A stretch of 20,537 nucleotides of DNA from an uncultured Sutterella sp. (GTDB lineage Bacteria; Pseudomonadota; Gammaproteobacteria; Burkholderiales; Burkholderiaceae_F): contig CAJLGW010000029.1 in assembly GCA_905206345.1 (NCBI GenBank), positions 1 to 20,537 of the forward strand, given 5' to 3'. Made by a program: the position numbers and the translations under genes. Every line of letters starts with the position of its first letter. The stretch's first letter is position 1. This document shows, in pieces, positions 6,828 through 15,860 of the stretch. The notes below the pieces were generated by a model. It ran no database searches and had not been told where the DNA came from. It worked only from the letters and a program-made list of their open reading frames with translations.

Positions 6828-9158
6828 TTAGAAGCCTGTACCAATTTGGAATTGGAAGCGTTCGATTTCATCGTTTTTCTTATCACCAAACGGCGCAGCA
6901 AGGCTGAACTTCAAAGGGCCTAACGGCGAAATCCAAGACACGCCGATACCCACGGAATAACGAAGATCAGAAAGACTAATATTCATGTTTTCTTTGGGTA
7001 AACCATTTTTATAGTAGGTTTTCCCCCAAGAATAACCTCCGTCCAAGAACGTGAACCAACGCAACGTGCGGTCAGCACCCGGCAACGGCATCAACAATTC
7101 GATGGAGAAATTCAAAGAGGCTTGACCACCAGTCGGATCCCCCCTACTACCATCCGTATTGTCACCATCGCGAGGACCTAAGCTTGAGCTTTCGTACCCA
7201 CGGACACTACCGATACCGCCCACATAGAAGTTCTTAAAGAACGGGTAGGCCTTGCCGCCCCAAGAATCACCATAACCCAATTCGAAATTACCAGCCAAGG
7301 TTAAATTCTTAGTAATGGGTTGATAGTGAGACATTTGGTAGTTCAAACGGTAGTAACGCAAATCCATCACCGGAACCGTCACTTCGCCGGACAATCGTTG
7401 ATAGGTACCGCGATTCGGTGCTAATGCGTTGTCTCGACTATCACGGGACCAACCAACCGTTGCCGCGACAGCCTTCGGAGAGTCACCAAATTGGTTAACA
7501 TAGGTCTGATAACGTCCCGGAGCTTTATCTCCTGCCTCAACTTCGGTATTTTCAAACTTTGCACCTAAGAACACACGGTCATATTCCGTAAACGGAATAC
7601 CCCAACTTACTGCGGCACCGCGAGTTTCGTAAATCACGTCATCGGTGATTTCTTGCTCTTCCATATCGACCTTACGATCGTAAATATCAAAAGTACGAGA
7701 AACACCTTCCGGCGTCACATAAGGTTCCGTCACACTCAATGCATACGTCTTCGTACTGTCAGAGGTATCGACTTGAACACTCATCGAGTTACCCGTACCG
7801 AAGATATTGTTTTGAGCGAAACCTGCGCTCAAGATAATACCGTCAGAGGTAGAGTAACCGGCACCCAAAGAGATACTACCCGTGGGACGTTCTTGGACGT
7901 TAACTTCCAAGTCCACTTGGTCACGCGTACCCGGAACCGGCTTCGGATCCACCGTCACCGAGTCAAAGTAACCCAAACGGTCAATACGGTCACGAGACAA
8001 CTTCACCTTTTGGCTATCAAACCAGGCAGCTTCGTATTGACGCACTTCACGACGAATCACTTCGTCCTTGGTCTTCGTGTTACCGGAAATATTCACCTTA
8101 CGGACATAAGCACGGCGACCGGGGTCAACCGTGTAGACAATCTTCACCGTGTTGTTTTCGCCAACCACGGGATTGGGGCGCGCCGTAGCAAAGGCGTAAC
8201 CCAAAGAAGAGAGCTTTTGCGTAATGGCTTCAGCACCCTTATTAATGTCTTCTGCGTTATAGATAGAGTCGGGTTCGATTTCCAACAACGGCATCAAATC
8301 GTCTTGAAGACCCAACGTGTCACCGGCCAACTCCACACCGCTCACAGTGTATTGTTCGCCTTCGGTTAAGTTGATCGAAATAAAGATATCTTGCTTATTG
8401 GGAGCTATAGAGACCTGAACGCTATCGACCTTAAAGTCGAGGTAACCGTTATTGAGGTAATAAGAACGAACGGCTTCAATGTCGGCAGCTAATTTTTCAC
8501 GAGAGTACAAATCACTCTTCGTGTACCAGCTCATCCAACCGCCCACGCGCAAGCTCATTTGCTCTTGCAGCGTTTCATCGTCCATCACATGATTACCGAT
8601 GAATCGAATGGACTTAATGCTGGCGGCTTCGCCTTCATCGACAACGATCGACAAGCGCACACGGTTACGATCCAACGGCGTCACCGTTGTCTTCACGTCA
8701 ACACCGTAATAGCCGCGAGCCAAATATTGGCGACGCAATTCTTGGTCTGCTTTATCCAAAATAGCCGAGTCAAAGATACGACCTTCGCTCATGCCAACAT
8801 CACGCAAGCTTTGCAAAATGGCCGTTTGGTCAAAAGCACGAATACCTTGAGTCGTAATCGTGGCAACGGCAGGACGTTCTTGCAATACAACCACAAGGAC
8901 ATTACCGTCTTGCTCTAGGCGAACATCTCGGAAAAGACCGGAGGAATACAAAGCGTGGATAGCCGTATTACCCTTATCGGTCGTAAAGTCGTCACCAACT
9001 TGAAAAGGCAAGTGAGATAAGACCGTACCAGGTTCCGTACGAGCAATACCTTCAATACGGATATCCTTGATCTTAAAATCTTGTGCGAATGCGCCAACTG
9101 CCATAGTCATCAAAGCAGAGGCGACGGAAATTTTTAATAAAGAATACTTAAAACTCAT
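6828..9158 (-). CDS. bamA: Outer-membrane protein assembly factor BamA
   Basis: BamA is the central Omp85-family protein that folds and inserts beta-barrel proteins into the outer membrane. The 776-residue precursor has a signal peptide with probable cleavage after AFA at residue 25. Five POTRA domains follow over about 26-430, and then a 16-strand barrel. The barrel contains the loop-6 signature VRGY (652-655) followed by GPRD, and it ends with a C-terminal Phe (QFQIGTGF), the usual beta-signal. Size matches the family (about 760-810). The start follows the rseP stop by 27 bases and has only a weak A/G-rich ribosome binding site (AAAGAAA). I saw no obvious sigma-E-like promoter upstream, unlike what is known for E. 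coli. Position between rseP and skp is canonical. Confidence 0.98.
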   Translation of the reverse strand: MSFKYSLLKISVASALMTMAVGAFAQDFKIKDIRIEGIARTEPGTVLSHLPFQVGDDFTTDKGNTAIHALYSSGLFRDVRLEQDGNVLVVVLQERPAVATITTQGIRAFDQTAILQSLRDVGMSEGRIFDSAILDKADQELRRQYLARGYYGVDVKTTVTPLDRNRVRLSIVVDEGEAASIKSIRFIGNHVMDDETLQEQMSLRVGGWMSWYTKSDLYSREKLAADIEAVRSYYLNNGYLDFKVDSVQVSIAPNKQDIFISINLTEGEQYTVSGVELAGDTLGLQDDLMPLLEIEPDSIYNAEDINKGAEAITQKLSSLGYAFATARPNPVVGENNTVKIVYTVDPGRRAYVRKVNISGNTKTKDEVIRREVRQYEAAWFDSQKVKLSRDRIDRLGYFDSVTVDPKPVPGTRDQVDLEVNVQERPTGSISLGAGYSTSDGIILSAGFAQNNIFGTGNSMSVQVDTSDSTKTYALSVTEPYVTPEGVSRTFDIYDRKVDMEEQEITDDVIYETRGAAVSWGIPFTEYDRVFLGAKFENTEVEAGDKAPGRYQTYVNQFGDSPKAVAATVGWSRDSRDNALAPNRGTYQRLSGEVTVPVMDLRYYRLNYQMSHYQPITKNLTLAGNFELGYGDSWGGKAYPFFKNFYVGGIGSVRGYESSSLGPRDGDNTDGSRGDPTGGQASLNFSIELLMPLPGADRTLRWFTFLDGGYSWGKTYYKNGLPKENMNISLSDLRYSVGIGVSWISPLGPLKFSLAAPFGDKKNDEIERFQFQIGTGF

Positions 9159-9185
9159 TTTCTTTTTCGAGTGTCGTAACTTTGG

Positions 9186-10529
9186 CTATTCTAACAGCCG
9201 AACAAAGTCATTGGTAAGTGCTAAAGCGGTTAAACCTAACACAAAAAACAATCCAACTTTCTGACCGATCTCCATAACGGACTCGGGCAAGGGCCGTCCA
9301 CGAATCATTTCCAACAAATAATACAGGAGGTGCCCCCCATCTAACAACGGCACGGGCAATAAATTAAAGAGCCCGAGACTCACTGAAATCATCGCTAAGA
9401 AGGAAAGGTAAACGCGCCAACCCATCTGAACCGTCTTACCGGCGTAGTCGGCAATCGTTACAGGGCCGGAAATGGCGTCAGTGCCAGCTTCCCCGCTTGC
9501 CACTTGCGTAAGACCATTCCAGGTCATTTGCGTGATGGAAACCATGCGATTAAAACCTTCACGAATGCCCTCAATCGGGCCTTTGGAAATCCACGTCAGA
9601 TTCGGAGCTAAACCAATATGGCAACCAATGATGGCACGACGCTCCATCTTCCCATTGGCATCAGGTACTTCGTAAACTCGAGGTGTCACCGTCACTTCAC
9701 GAATACCGCCTTTTTTACCTTCAATTACAAAATAAACGGGGCGATCAGCACAGTTGCGAATCAAATCAAGCAATTCTTTGTGCGTAATACCATAAAGACC
9801 ATTGGCAGCAATCACACGATCCTCATCTTGAAGACCGGCTTCATAAGCAGGACGATCCTTAACCAAATTAAAGAGCACAGGACGACCGTAGTAGAGGTTG
9901 ATCCCCAATTGCTTATTGATATCAACGTCTTCACCTGAGAGTGCAATACCGGACAAATCCAAATCCACTTCATGGGGTTGCCCGTTGCGCTTTAACTGCA
10001 TGGTGACATTGGATTGACCGGCCTTGGCTAAAAGTTGCCACGTGTAGTCTTGAAGCCCTTCAACGTCACTGCCATCAATACCGACAATTTCATCCAATGC
10101 TCGAATATCCACCGTAGCGGCTTGTGTGCCTGCCGTTGGCGTTGCCATCACGGGTTTAATTTCAGCTTGTCCCATGACCGCAATAAAGGCAAAAAAGAAC
10201 ATCGCTAACAAGAAGTTGGCCAATGGCCCGGCGCTAACAATCGCAATGCGCTTATAAACGGATTGACGGTTAAATGCACGAGGAAGATCTTCGGGAGCGA
10301 CATTGCCCTCGCGCTCATCGACCATTTGAACGAAACCGCCTAAAGGAATCGCAGCAATCTGCCACTCGGTTTGATCGCGGCCCATTTTCTTTGACCAAAG
10401 TTTGGGGCCAAAACCAAAGCTAAAGCGTGTCACCTTTACGCCACACAAGCATGCCACGAGATAGTGACCCAACTCATGAAATGTAATGAGAATGCCGATG
10501 GCTACCAAAAAGGCGATTAAAGACGTCAT
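9186..10529 (-). CDS. rseP: Site-2 zinc metalloprotease RseP
   Basis: RseP is an inner-membrane intramembrane protease. In E. coli it cuts the anti-sigma factor RseA after DegS and also clears remnant signal peptides. The 447-residue protein has the zinc motif HELGH at 18-22 inside the first membrane segment, and a second segment near 97-119 containing GPLAN. Two PDZ-like domains lie at about 125-310 and two C-terminal membrane segments follow. The third zinc ligand is Asp397 in NLLPVPLLDGGH. The ATG overlaps the dxr stop by ATGA, and GAGGAA lies about eight to ten bases upstream, within dxr. Neighbouring bamA and skp fit its role in envelope homeostasis. Whether this organism has an RseA-like substrate cannot be seen here. 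Confidence 0.97.
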   Translation of the reverse strand: MTSLIAFLVAIGILITFHELGHYLVACLCGVKVTRFSFGFGPKLWSKKMGRDQTEWQIAAIPLGGFVQMVDEREGNVAPEDLPRAFNRQSVYKRIAIVSAGPLANFLLAMFFFAFIAVMGQAEIKPVMATPTAGTQAATVDIRALDEIVGIDGSDVEGLQDYTWQLLAKAGQSNVTMQLKRNGQPHEVDLDLSGIALSGEDVDINKQLGINLYYGRPVLFNLVKDRPAYEAGLQDEDRVIAANGLYGITHKELLDLIRNCADRPVYFVIEGKKGGIREVTVTPRVYEVPDANGKMERRAIIGCHIGLAPNLTWISKGPIEGIREGFNRMVSITQMTWNGLTQVASGEAGTDAISGPVTIADYAGKTVQMGWRVYLSFLAMISVSLGLFNLLPVPLLDGGHLLYYLLEMIRGRPLPESVMEIGQKVGLFFVLGLTALALTNDFVRLLE

Positions 10530-11686
10530 CGAGCGAGTTCCTCAAGCGTCAAAATACGCGCTTCACGGTCAAGTTCAAGCACTTCTTCAAGTGAGGTCGG
10601 CAAAGGACGAACCATGCGATCGAGCATCGTACGGCAGGTCTTTGCGATATCCAAGAAACCGAGTTGGCGATTTAAGAACGCTTCAACGGCGATTTCATTA
10701 GCCGCGTTTAAAACAATGGAGGCTGCATCTTTTGAACGCAAGGTTTCATAGGCGTAGCCCAATTGCGGGAAACGCTCCAAGTCTGGAGCCTCAAAAGAAA
10801 CGTTGGCAAATTTCGTGAAGTCTACACGTTCGGCATGACCATCCAAACGGTTTGGCCACCCTAAAGAATAGGCAATGGGGGTACGCATATCGGGCGAACC
10901 CAACTGAGCAATGATGCTGCCATCGGCATACTGAACCATCGAATGAATCAAGCTTTGCGGGTGAACCACGACATCAATTTGATCGGGCCCAAAACCAAAA
11001 AGCCATGAGGCTTCGATAACCTCTAAGCCTTTATTCATGAGCGTGGCGCTATCGACACTAATCTTGCGACCCATGGACCAATTCGGATGGGCGCAAGCCT
11101 CTTCCGGTGTCACGTTCGTTAAATCCATGCGACGGCGGAAGGGGCCGCCGGATGCAGTCAAAATTAAGCGTGCTTCAGAACGGTCTTTTGCGTTAGCACC
11201 ACTTAAGCATTGGAAGATGGCGTTGTGTTCACTATCAACCGGCAAAAGCTCAGCACCGCTTTCTTTAATGTTTTGCATCAAAAGTGCGCCGCCACAAACC
11301 ACACTTTCTTTGTTGGCTAATAATAAGCGCTTACCGGCGTTAGCGGCCGCAAAAGTTGGCGTTAAGCCTGCGGCGCCAACAATGGCCAAGACTGCGATAT
11401 CGACTTCAGGCAAAGCGGCAAGTTCTGCCATCTTCGCTTCCCCTGCCCAAACTTCAATGTCGGTGAGATGGCGATCCGATAAAGCTTGACGCAATACACC
11501 TTCTTTTGCGGCATCGGTAATCAAGACAATCTTCGGGTGATGCTTAACGCACAAATCCGCCAACAATTCCACACGAGAATGGGCGGTTAAAGCAAACACT
11601 TCGTATTGAGACGGATAACGACTAACAACATCAAGGGTCGATGTTCCAATCGACCCTGTTGCGCCGAATAAGGCAATTTTTTTCAT
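10526..11686 (-). CDS. dxr: 1-deoxy-D-xylulose-5-phosphate reductoisomerase
   Basis: Dxr makes 2-C-methyl-D-erythritol 4-phosphate with NADPH, the first committed step of the MEP isoprenoid pathway, which feeds UppS. The 386-residue protein begins with the nucleotide-binding ALFGATGSIGTSTLDV. The metal ligands are Asp151 and Glu153 in VDSEHNAIFQ and Glu222 in MNKGLEVIEA. The flexible active-site loop is at about 178-187 (ASGGPFRRR). I choose the ATG at 11686, seven bases past the cdsA stop, since the family starts at this point. A TTG ten codons earlier would overlap cdsA. The ribosome binding site is poor, so translation probably depends on coupling to cdsA. In E. coli dxr precedes uppS and cdsA; here it follows them. 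Confidence 0.97.
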   Translation of the reverse strand: MKKIALFGATGSIGTSTLDVVSRYPSQYEVFALTAHSRVELLADLCVKHHPKIVLITDAAKEGVLRQALSDRHLTDIEVWAGEAKMAELAALPEVDIAVLAIVGAAGLTPTFAAANAGKRLLLANKESVVCGGALLMQNIKESGAELLPVDSEHNAIFQCLSGANAKDRSEARLILTASGGPFRRRMDLTNVTPEEACAHPNWSMGRKISVDSATLMNKGLEVIEASWLFGFGPDQIDVVVHPQSLIHSMVQYADGSIIAQLGSPDMRTPIAYSLGWPNRLDGHAERVDFTKFANVSFEAPDLERFPQLGYAYETLRSKDAASIVLNAANEIAVEAFLNRQLGFLDIAKTCRTMLDRMVRPLPTSLEEVLELDREARILTLEELAR

Positions 11687-11693
11687 TTTTGTA

Positions 11694-12584
11694 TTAGAAA
11701 GCCGTTGAAGAGACAATCAAAATGGTCGTCAAGAAACCGGCAGGCAATGTCGGCATCAATGCGTCCATGCGGTCATAAAAACCACCATGACCGGGTAAAA
11801 GGTTACTGGAGTCTTTGATACCGGCTTGGCGCTTCAAGGCGCTTTCATAAAGGTCTCCAATAATGGAAAGAACCACCAAGAAGAAAGCCACCACTGCCCA
11901 TACACCGGCACCACAGGCGTTAATGACGACCGACGGGATCGTGTCCACACCCGACATAAAGTAAGCGGCAGCGTAGCCCAAAAGAATGACACTCAACATT
12001 CCGCCTGCTACACCTTCCCAACTCTTTTTGGGACTAATGGCAGGCGACATACGGTGCTTACCGAAAGCCATGCCGGTGAAGTAGGCCATGATATCGGCCA
12101 CCCAAACAATCACCAACAAAGACAAAATCATCGAAATGCCGAAAGTTGCGTACATACCGACAAAACTCAACCAAGCAGCAGGGACAAAGAAAATGCCGGA
12201 CAATGCCACCATGACGGGAGCTACCTTCATACCCGTATGACGAGCAAAGAAGACGCGAATCGAAATCCCGATCCACAAAAGCGTGATAAAGAGGACGTAG
12301 TAGATAAAGGCAGAAGACAAAGTGCCCAATAAGGCTGCAGAACCTTCCATACCGCTTGCAATTTCTTGATAGGCAAAGTAGGTCAAAGATGACATACCAA
12401 TACCTAAGACTGCGGCAACCAATGCGCTTGCTTTGGTATTAATTCCGGCTAACTTCAGCCATTCCCAAAGGGCAACAGTAAAACCAATGGCCATCACACC
12501 AGACAAAACCACCGGGCCTGCCATATAAGCACCGATCAAGACAACCAATAAAACAATGGCAGTAATGACGCGTTGTTTTAACAT
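11694..12584 (-). CDS. cdsA: Phosphatidate cytidylyltransferase (CDP-DAG synthase)
   Basis: CdsA forms CDP-diacylglycerol from phosphatidic acid and CTP, the branch point of phospholipid synthesis, in the inner membrane. The 296-residue product is very hydrophobic, with about eight membrane segments. It carries the family signature near residues 248-272 (SALKRQAGIKD, then LLPGHGGFYDR), and the earlier SPKKSWEG belongs to the same site. I take the ATG at 12584 because AAGG lies eight bases before it. A GTG two codons earlier is too close to that site. The gene starts 15 bases after the uppS stop and ends seven bases before dxr. The uppS-cdsA pair is widely conserved. Confidence 0.97.
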   Translation of the reverse strand: MLKQRVITAIVLLVVLIGAYMAGPVVLSGVMAIGFTVALWEWLKLAGINTKASALVAAVLGIGMSSLTYFAYQEIASGMEGSAALLGTLSSAFIYYVLFITLLWIGISIRVFFARHTGMKVAPVMVALSGIFFVPAAWLSFVGMYATFGISMILSLLVIVWVADIMAYFTGMAFGKHRMSPAISPKKSWEGVAGGMLSVILLGYAAAYFMSGVDTIPSVVINACGAGVWAVVAFFLVVLSIIGDLYESALKRQAGIKDSSNLLPGHGGFYDRMDALMPTLPAGFLTTILIVSSTAF

Positions 12585-12599
12585 ACCCACACCCTTAAA

Positions 12600-13352
12600 T
12601 TAATTACCGGAACGCACTTGTTCCCCGGTCATACCGAAACGACGCTCACGTTGCGCATACCAATCAAGCGCTAACTGGAGATCTTCTTTTCGATAGTCCG
12701 GCCAAAAAACTTGACTCACGAACAGTTCAGCGTAAGCCGCTTGCCACAAAATAAAGTTACTGATTCTTTGCTCCCCGCCCGTGCGGATCATTAAATCCAC
12801 TTCCGGTGCCCAATCGATAGCCATGTTTTGACTGATCATGTCCTCGGTAATTTTCTCAGGCGTTTGTGCAAGTTCGGGGTGAGTTTTAAGAATCTTTTGC
12901 ACCGCAGAAACGATTTCCCAACGACCGCCATAATTGGCACAGATCGTCAAAACCATCTTGTCGCAATGCGAGGTCATCGCTTCGCTTTCTGCAATGCTTT
13001 TTTGAATTTCTTCTGAAAAGCCGCTTAAGTCCCCAGCAACACGAAGACGCACACCGTGCTCTTTCATCTCGCGGGCTTCACGCTTTAACGCAGTCGCAAA
13101 AAGACGCATCAAAGCTTCAACTTCTTCGGCAGGACGACGCCAGTTTTCACTACTGAAAGCAAAAAGCGTCAAGTATTGAATATCGGCAGCAACAGCTGCC
13201 TCAATAACACGGCGAACGGTCTCTACACCTCGACGATGACCTTCTGCACGCGGCAGAAAGCGACGTCGGGCCCAGCGACCGTTTCCATCCATGATAATGG
13301 CAACGTGACGAGGAACCGCCGCGTTGCCAGTAGCTTTTTCAACGAAAGCCAT
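12600..13352 (-). CDS. uppS: Undecaprenyl diphosphate synthase (cis-prenyltransferase)
   Basis: UppS adds eight isopentenyl units to farnesyl diphosphate to make the C55 lipid carrier for peptidoglycan and O-antigen. The 250-residue protein shows the cis-prenyltransferase motifs. MDGNGRWA is at 21-28 with the catalytic Asp22, and FAFSSENWRRP is at 65-75. RTGGEQRISNF is at 190-200, followed by LWQAAYAEL and FWPD. I start at the ATG at 13352, with AAGG six bases upstream and an eight-base gap to the frr stop. A TTG two codons earlier is less likely. Length agrees with E. coli (253). It sits with cdsA and dxr in a lipid-precursor block. Confidence 0.97.
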   Translation of the reverse strand: MAFVEKATGNAAVPRHVAIIMDGNGRWARRRFLPRAEGHRRGVETVRRVIEAAVAADIQYLTLFAFSSENWRRPAEEVEALMRLFATALKREAREMKEHGVRLRVAGDLSGFSEEIQKSIAESEAMTSHCDKMVLTICANYGGRWEIVSAVQKILKTHPELAQTPEKITEDMISQNMAIDWAPEVDLMIRTGGEQRISNFILWQAAYAELFVSQVFWPDYRKEDLQLALDWYAQRERRFGMTGEQVRSGN

Positions 13353-13360
13353 AGACAACC

Positions 13361-13921
13361 TTAGACGGTCATCACTTCTTTTTCTTTGTCTGCGACAGCC
13401 TTGTCGATTTCAACAACAAAGTTGTCCGTCAACTTTTGAATTTCCTTTTCGGCACGGCTTTCATCGTCCTCGGAAATTTCCTTAGCCTTCGTCAACTTCT
13501 TGATGTTTTCGTTGGCGTCACGACGAAGGTTACGAACAGCAACCTTGGCGTCTTCACCCAAGTGACGAACAACCTTCGTTAATTCACGACGACGTTCTTC
13601 GGTCAACGGGGGCAACGGCACACGAATGAGCATACCGCTCGTAGCAGGATTCAAACCTAAATCGGAAGAGCGAATGGCCTTTTCAACGATGGCCACCATA
13701 TTCTTTTCCCACGGTTGAACCGTCAACGTACGAGCATCAGCCACGCCGATTTGAGCGACTTGATTGATCGGCGTCATCGTACCATAGTAGTCGACCATCA
13801 CGTGGTCCAACAAACCCGTGGAAGCACGACCCGTGCGGATCTTGATGAAGTCTTCACGCAAGGTTTCGACCGTGCGTTTCATCTTATATTCAGCTTGACT
13901 GTGAATTTCACTGATTGACAT
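13361..13921 (-). CDS. frr: Ribosome recycling factor
   Basis: RRF splits post-termination ribosomes together with EF-G. The 186-residue protein (E. coli 185) has the tRNA-mimicking three-helix domain at both ends of the chain and the small beta domain between (about 31-105). Hallmarks are IRTGRAST at 28-35, LTVQPWEK at 66-73, IRVPLPPLTEERR at 99-111, and VAVRNLRRDAN at 127-137, with the functionally important Arg near 133. The ATG at 13921 has GGAG five bases upstream. A longer reading back to 13981 would overlap pyrH and adds 20 residues not found in the family. It is 28 bases downstream of pyrH, the standard pyrH-frr pair. Confidence 0.97.
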   Translation of the reverse strand: MSISEIHSQAEYKMKRTVETLREDFIKIRTGRASTGLLDHVMVDYYGTMTPINQVAQIGVADARTLTVQPWEKNMVAIVEKAIRSSDLGLNPATSGMLIRVPLPPLTEERRRELTKVVRHLGEDAKVAVRNLRRDANENIKKLTKAKEISEDDESRAEKEIQKLTDNFVVEIDKAVADKEKEVMTV

Positions 13922-13949
13922 AAATACTCCAATGTCTTTGGATTCAAAA

Positions 13950-14678
13950 TTAGGGGTTATAGACCAACGTGCCTTCGTCATCGCTCAAGCAAGCACGAGC
14001 GATGGAGCCCTTCTTGGCAATGTTAAAGACTTTGATCGGAAGGTTTTGTTCACGGCACAAAGCAAAAGCCGTTGCATCCATCACCTTGAGGTCGCGCTTT
14101 AAGGCTTCATCAAACGTGATGCGCGGAATAAACGTTGCCGTCGGATCCTTCTTCGGGTCAGCCGTGTAGATACCGTCAACCTTCGTGGCCTTCAACACAA
14201 CATCTGCACCGATTTCAGCACCACGCAAGGCAGCCGTCGTATCGGTCGTAAAATACGGATTACCGGTACCGGCAGCGAAAATGACCACACGACCCTTTTC
14301 CATATGGCGAAGAGCCTTACCGCGAATGTAACTTTCAGCAATACGTTCAATATTCAATGCGCTTTGAACGCGAGCTTCGACACCGTTGCGACGCAAGCAG
14401 TCTTGAAGAGCCAAGGCATTCATCAACGTAGCGAGCATCCCCATGTGGTCACCTTGCGTACGTTCCATACCCGTTGAACCCAAGGCCACACCGCGGAAAA
14501 TGTTACCGCCACCGACCACGACACCGATTTCAACGCCTAAGTCATAAGCTTCTTTGACATCTTCAACCGTCGATTGAAGCGTTTCACGGTTAATCCCGAA
14601 AGCATCAGGGCCCATCAAAGATTCACCCGAGAGCTTAAGCAAAACGCGCTTATATTTAAGCGGAGATTTTTCGGCCAT
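13950..14678 (-). CDS. pyrH: Uridylate kinase
   Basis: PyrH phosphorylates UMP to UDP with ATP and is a hexameric enzyme usually activated by GTP and inhibited by UTP. The 242-residue product (E. coli 241) has KLSGES at 15-20, GGGNIFRG at 56-63, GDHMGMLAT at 76-84, the UMP-contacting GTGNPYFTTDTTA stretch, and RGAEIGADVVLKATKVDG. It belongs to the amino-acid kinase superfamily. AGGAG lies eight bases before the ATG, a strong site. It is the first gene after the tsf terminator, with a 251-base upstream region, so it probably has its own promoter and heads the long envelope operon. Confidence 0.97.
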   Translation of the reverse strand: MAEKSPLKYKRVLLKLSGESLMGPDAFGINRETLQSTVEDVKEAYDLGVEIGVVVGGGNIFRGVALGSTGMERTQGDHMGMLATLMNALALQDCLRRNGVEARVQSALNIERIAESYIRGKALRHMEKGRVVIFAAGTGNPYFTTDTTAALRGAEIGADVVLKATKVDGIYTADPKKDPTATFIPRITFDEALKRDLKVMDATAFALCREQNLPIKVFNIAKKGSIARACLSDDEGTLVYNP

Positions 14679-14768
14679 TTCAAAGACTCCTCTATTTAAA
14701 TCTCTTATTCAATGCGCACAGCAAAAGCAGACTTTTAAGAGCCTTATGGCCAAAGTCCACTCTTACCC

Positions 14769-14796
14769 ATGTTATCAGGCCTTATTTTAATCAAAA
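14769..14796 (-). promoter_or_regulatory. Possible pyrH promoter (extended -10)
   Basis: On the minus strand TTTTGA (14796-14791) and TAACAT (14774-14769) stand 16 bases apart, and TG one base before TAACAT makes an extended -10. It lies between the tsf terminator and pyrH, where a promoter is needed. The match is moderate (4 of 6 in the -10), and other A/T-rich hexamers exist nearby. The implied leader is roughly 85 bases. Confidence 0.3.
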
Positions 14797-14852
14797 GCGT
14801 TGGCCGATGTCGTCTTTTTTCGCGGATTTAACGGCTTTTTTAAGTTAGAAAC

Positions 14853-14887
14853 AAAAAAGTCCCGAATTTTAACATCCGAGACTTTTT
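14853..14887 (-). terminator. Intrinsic terminator after tsf
   Basis: In the minus-strand RNA AAAAAGUCUCG (14887-14877) pairs with CGGGACUUUUU (14864-14854), 11 pairs including one G-U, with a 12-base loop. It is directly followed by a T run. A smaller stem, TCGAGC with GCTCGA (14892-14916), precedes it. Because the stem starts with A and ends with T it could also act weakly on the plus strand. It lies about 42 bases past the tsf stop and separates rpsB-tsf from the pyrH operon. Confidence 0.82.
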
Positions 14888-14929
14888 CGTTTCGAGCACT
14901 CAAGGCGAGCGCTCGAGGGTCAGAAGCAA

Positions 14930-15820
14930 TTAAGCGTTCTTAGCAGCAGCCATTTGTTCGGCCACTTCGGCAGCGAAGTCCGTGGTCTTCTTCTCGATGC
15001 CTTCGCCCACAACGTAGAGGACGAAAGAGGCAACAGAGGCGCCGTTTTGCTTCAAGAGTTCAGCTACGCTCATCTTGTCGTTCTTAACGAACGGTTGGGA
15101 CAAGAGCGTAACTTCCTTCAAGTACTTTTGAACCGTACCTTCGGCGATGCGTTCAAGCATAGCTTCGGGCTTGCCGGCTTCGCGAGCCTTTTCGATAGCA
15201 ACGCGACGTTCCGTATCCAAGAGTTGTTGATCAACGCCAGAAGCGTCGAGAGCCTTCGGCTTCGTGGCAGCGATGTGCATAGCAACATCGTGACCAACTT
15301 CATCATCGCCACCAACGATGTCCACCAAGGAACCAATCTTGGCACCGCCGTGGATGTAGGTGTGCAACTTACCTTGAGCTTCGATGCGTTGGAAGCGGCG
15401 GAACGTCATGTTTTCACCGATCTTACCAACCAAAGCCGTACGGACGGCTTCCAAAGCTTGACCTTCAACTTCCAAAGCGCCCAAAGCAGCGATGTCAGCG
15501 GGGTTGTGTTCAGCAACCAAGCGAACAGCTGCAGCAGCCATGGCTTGGAATTCCGGGTTCTTAGCAACGAAGTCCGTTTCAGAGTTCACTTCGAGGATAG
15601 CGCCCGTCTTGCCGTCTTCAGAGATGAAGACGCTCACAACGCCTTCAGCGGCGACGCGAGCAGCGGCCTTGCTGGCCTTGTTGCCAAGCTTGACACGCAA
15701 GATTTCTTCAGCGCGAGCCATGTCGCCGTCAGCTTCCGTGAGGGCCTTTTTGCATTCCATCATCGGAGCGTCGGTCTTGACGCGCAATTCTTTAACCATA
15801 GCGGCGGTAATAACAGCCAT
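14930..15820 (-). CDS. tsf: Elongation factor Ts
   Basis: EF-Ts is the guanine-nucleotide exchange factor for EF-Tu. The 296-residue protein has the N-terminal UBA-like domain with the signature VKTDAPMMECKKALTEADGD (14-33). The EF-Tu-contacting TDFVAKN motif (82-88, in NSETDFVAKN) follows, and then the two core subdomains. Typical late segments such as LLSQPFVKNDKMSV are present. The ATG at 15820 has GGAG six bases upstream. A TTG four codons earlier is rejected since the family begins MAVITA. It follows rpsB by 80 bases including a perfect hairpin, and is followed by a terminator. The Ala/Glu-biased composition and regular codon use suggest high expression. Confidence 0.98.
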   Translation of the reverse strand: MAVITAAMVKELRVKTDAPMMECKKALTEADGDMARAEEILRVKLGNKASKAAARVAAEGVVSVFISEDGKTGAILEVNSETDFVAKNPEFQAMAAAAVRLVAEHNPADIAALGALEVEGQALEAVRTALVGKIGENMTFRRFQRIEAQGKLHTYIHGGAKIGSLVDIVGGDDEVGHDVAMHIAATKPKALDASGVDQQLLDTERRVAIEKAREAGKPEAMLERIAEGTVQKYLKEVTLLSQPFVKNDKMSVAELLKQNGASVASFVLYVVGEGIEKKTTDFAAEVAEQMAAAKNA

Positions 15821-15860
15821 GAGTTTCTCCAAAAGAGTCAGAGGTTAAGAGCGTTCAAAC

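Noticed and set aside
7653..8369. Plus-strand open frame of about 238 codons inside bamA
   Set aside because: It is antisense to intact POTRA domains. The product is rich in Thr, Arg and His, as expected of reversed codons, and no ribosome site or family was seen.
9159..9300. Sigma-E type promoter upstream of bamA
   Set aside because: I looked for a GGAACTT-like -35 with a suitably spaced TCAAA-like -10 and found none.
13922..13981. N-terminal extension of frr by 20 residues
   Set aside because: It would overlap pyrH, and the family start with a GGAG site is at 13921.
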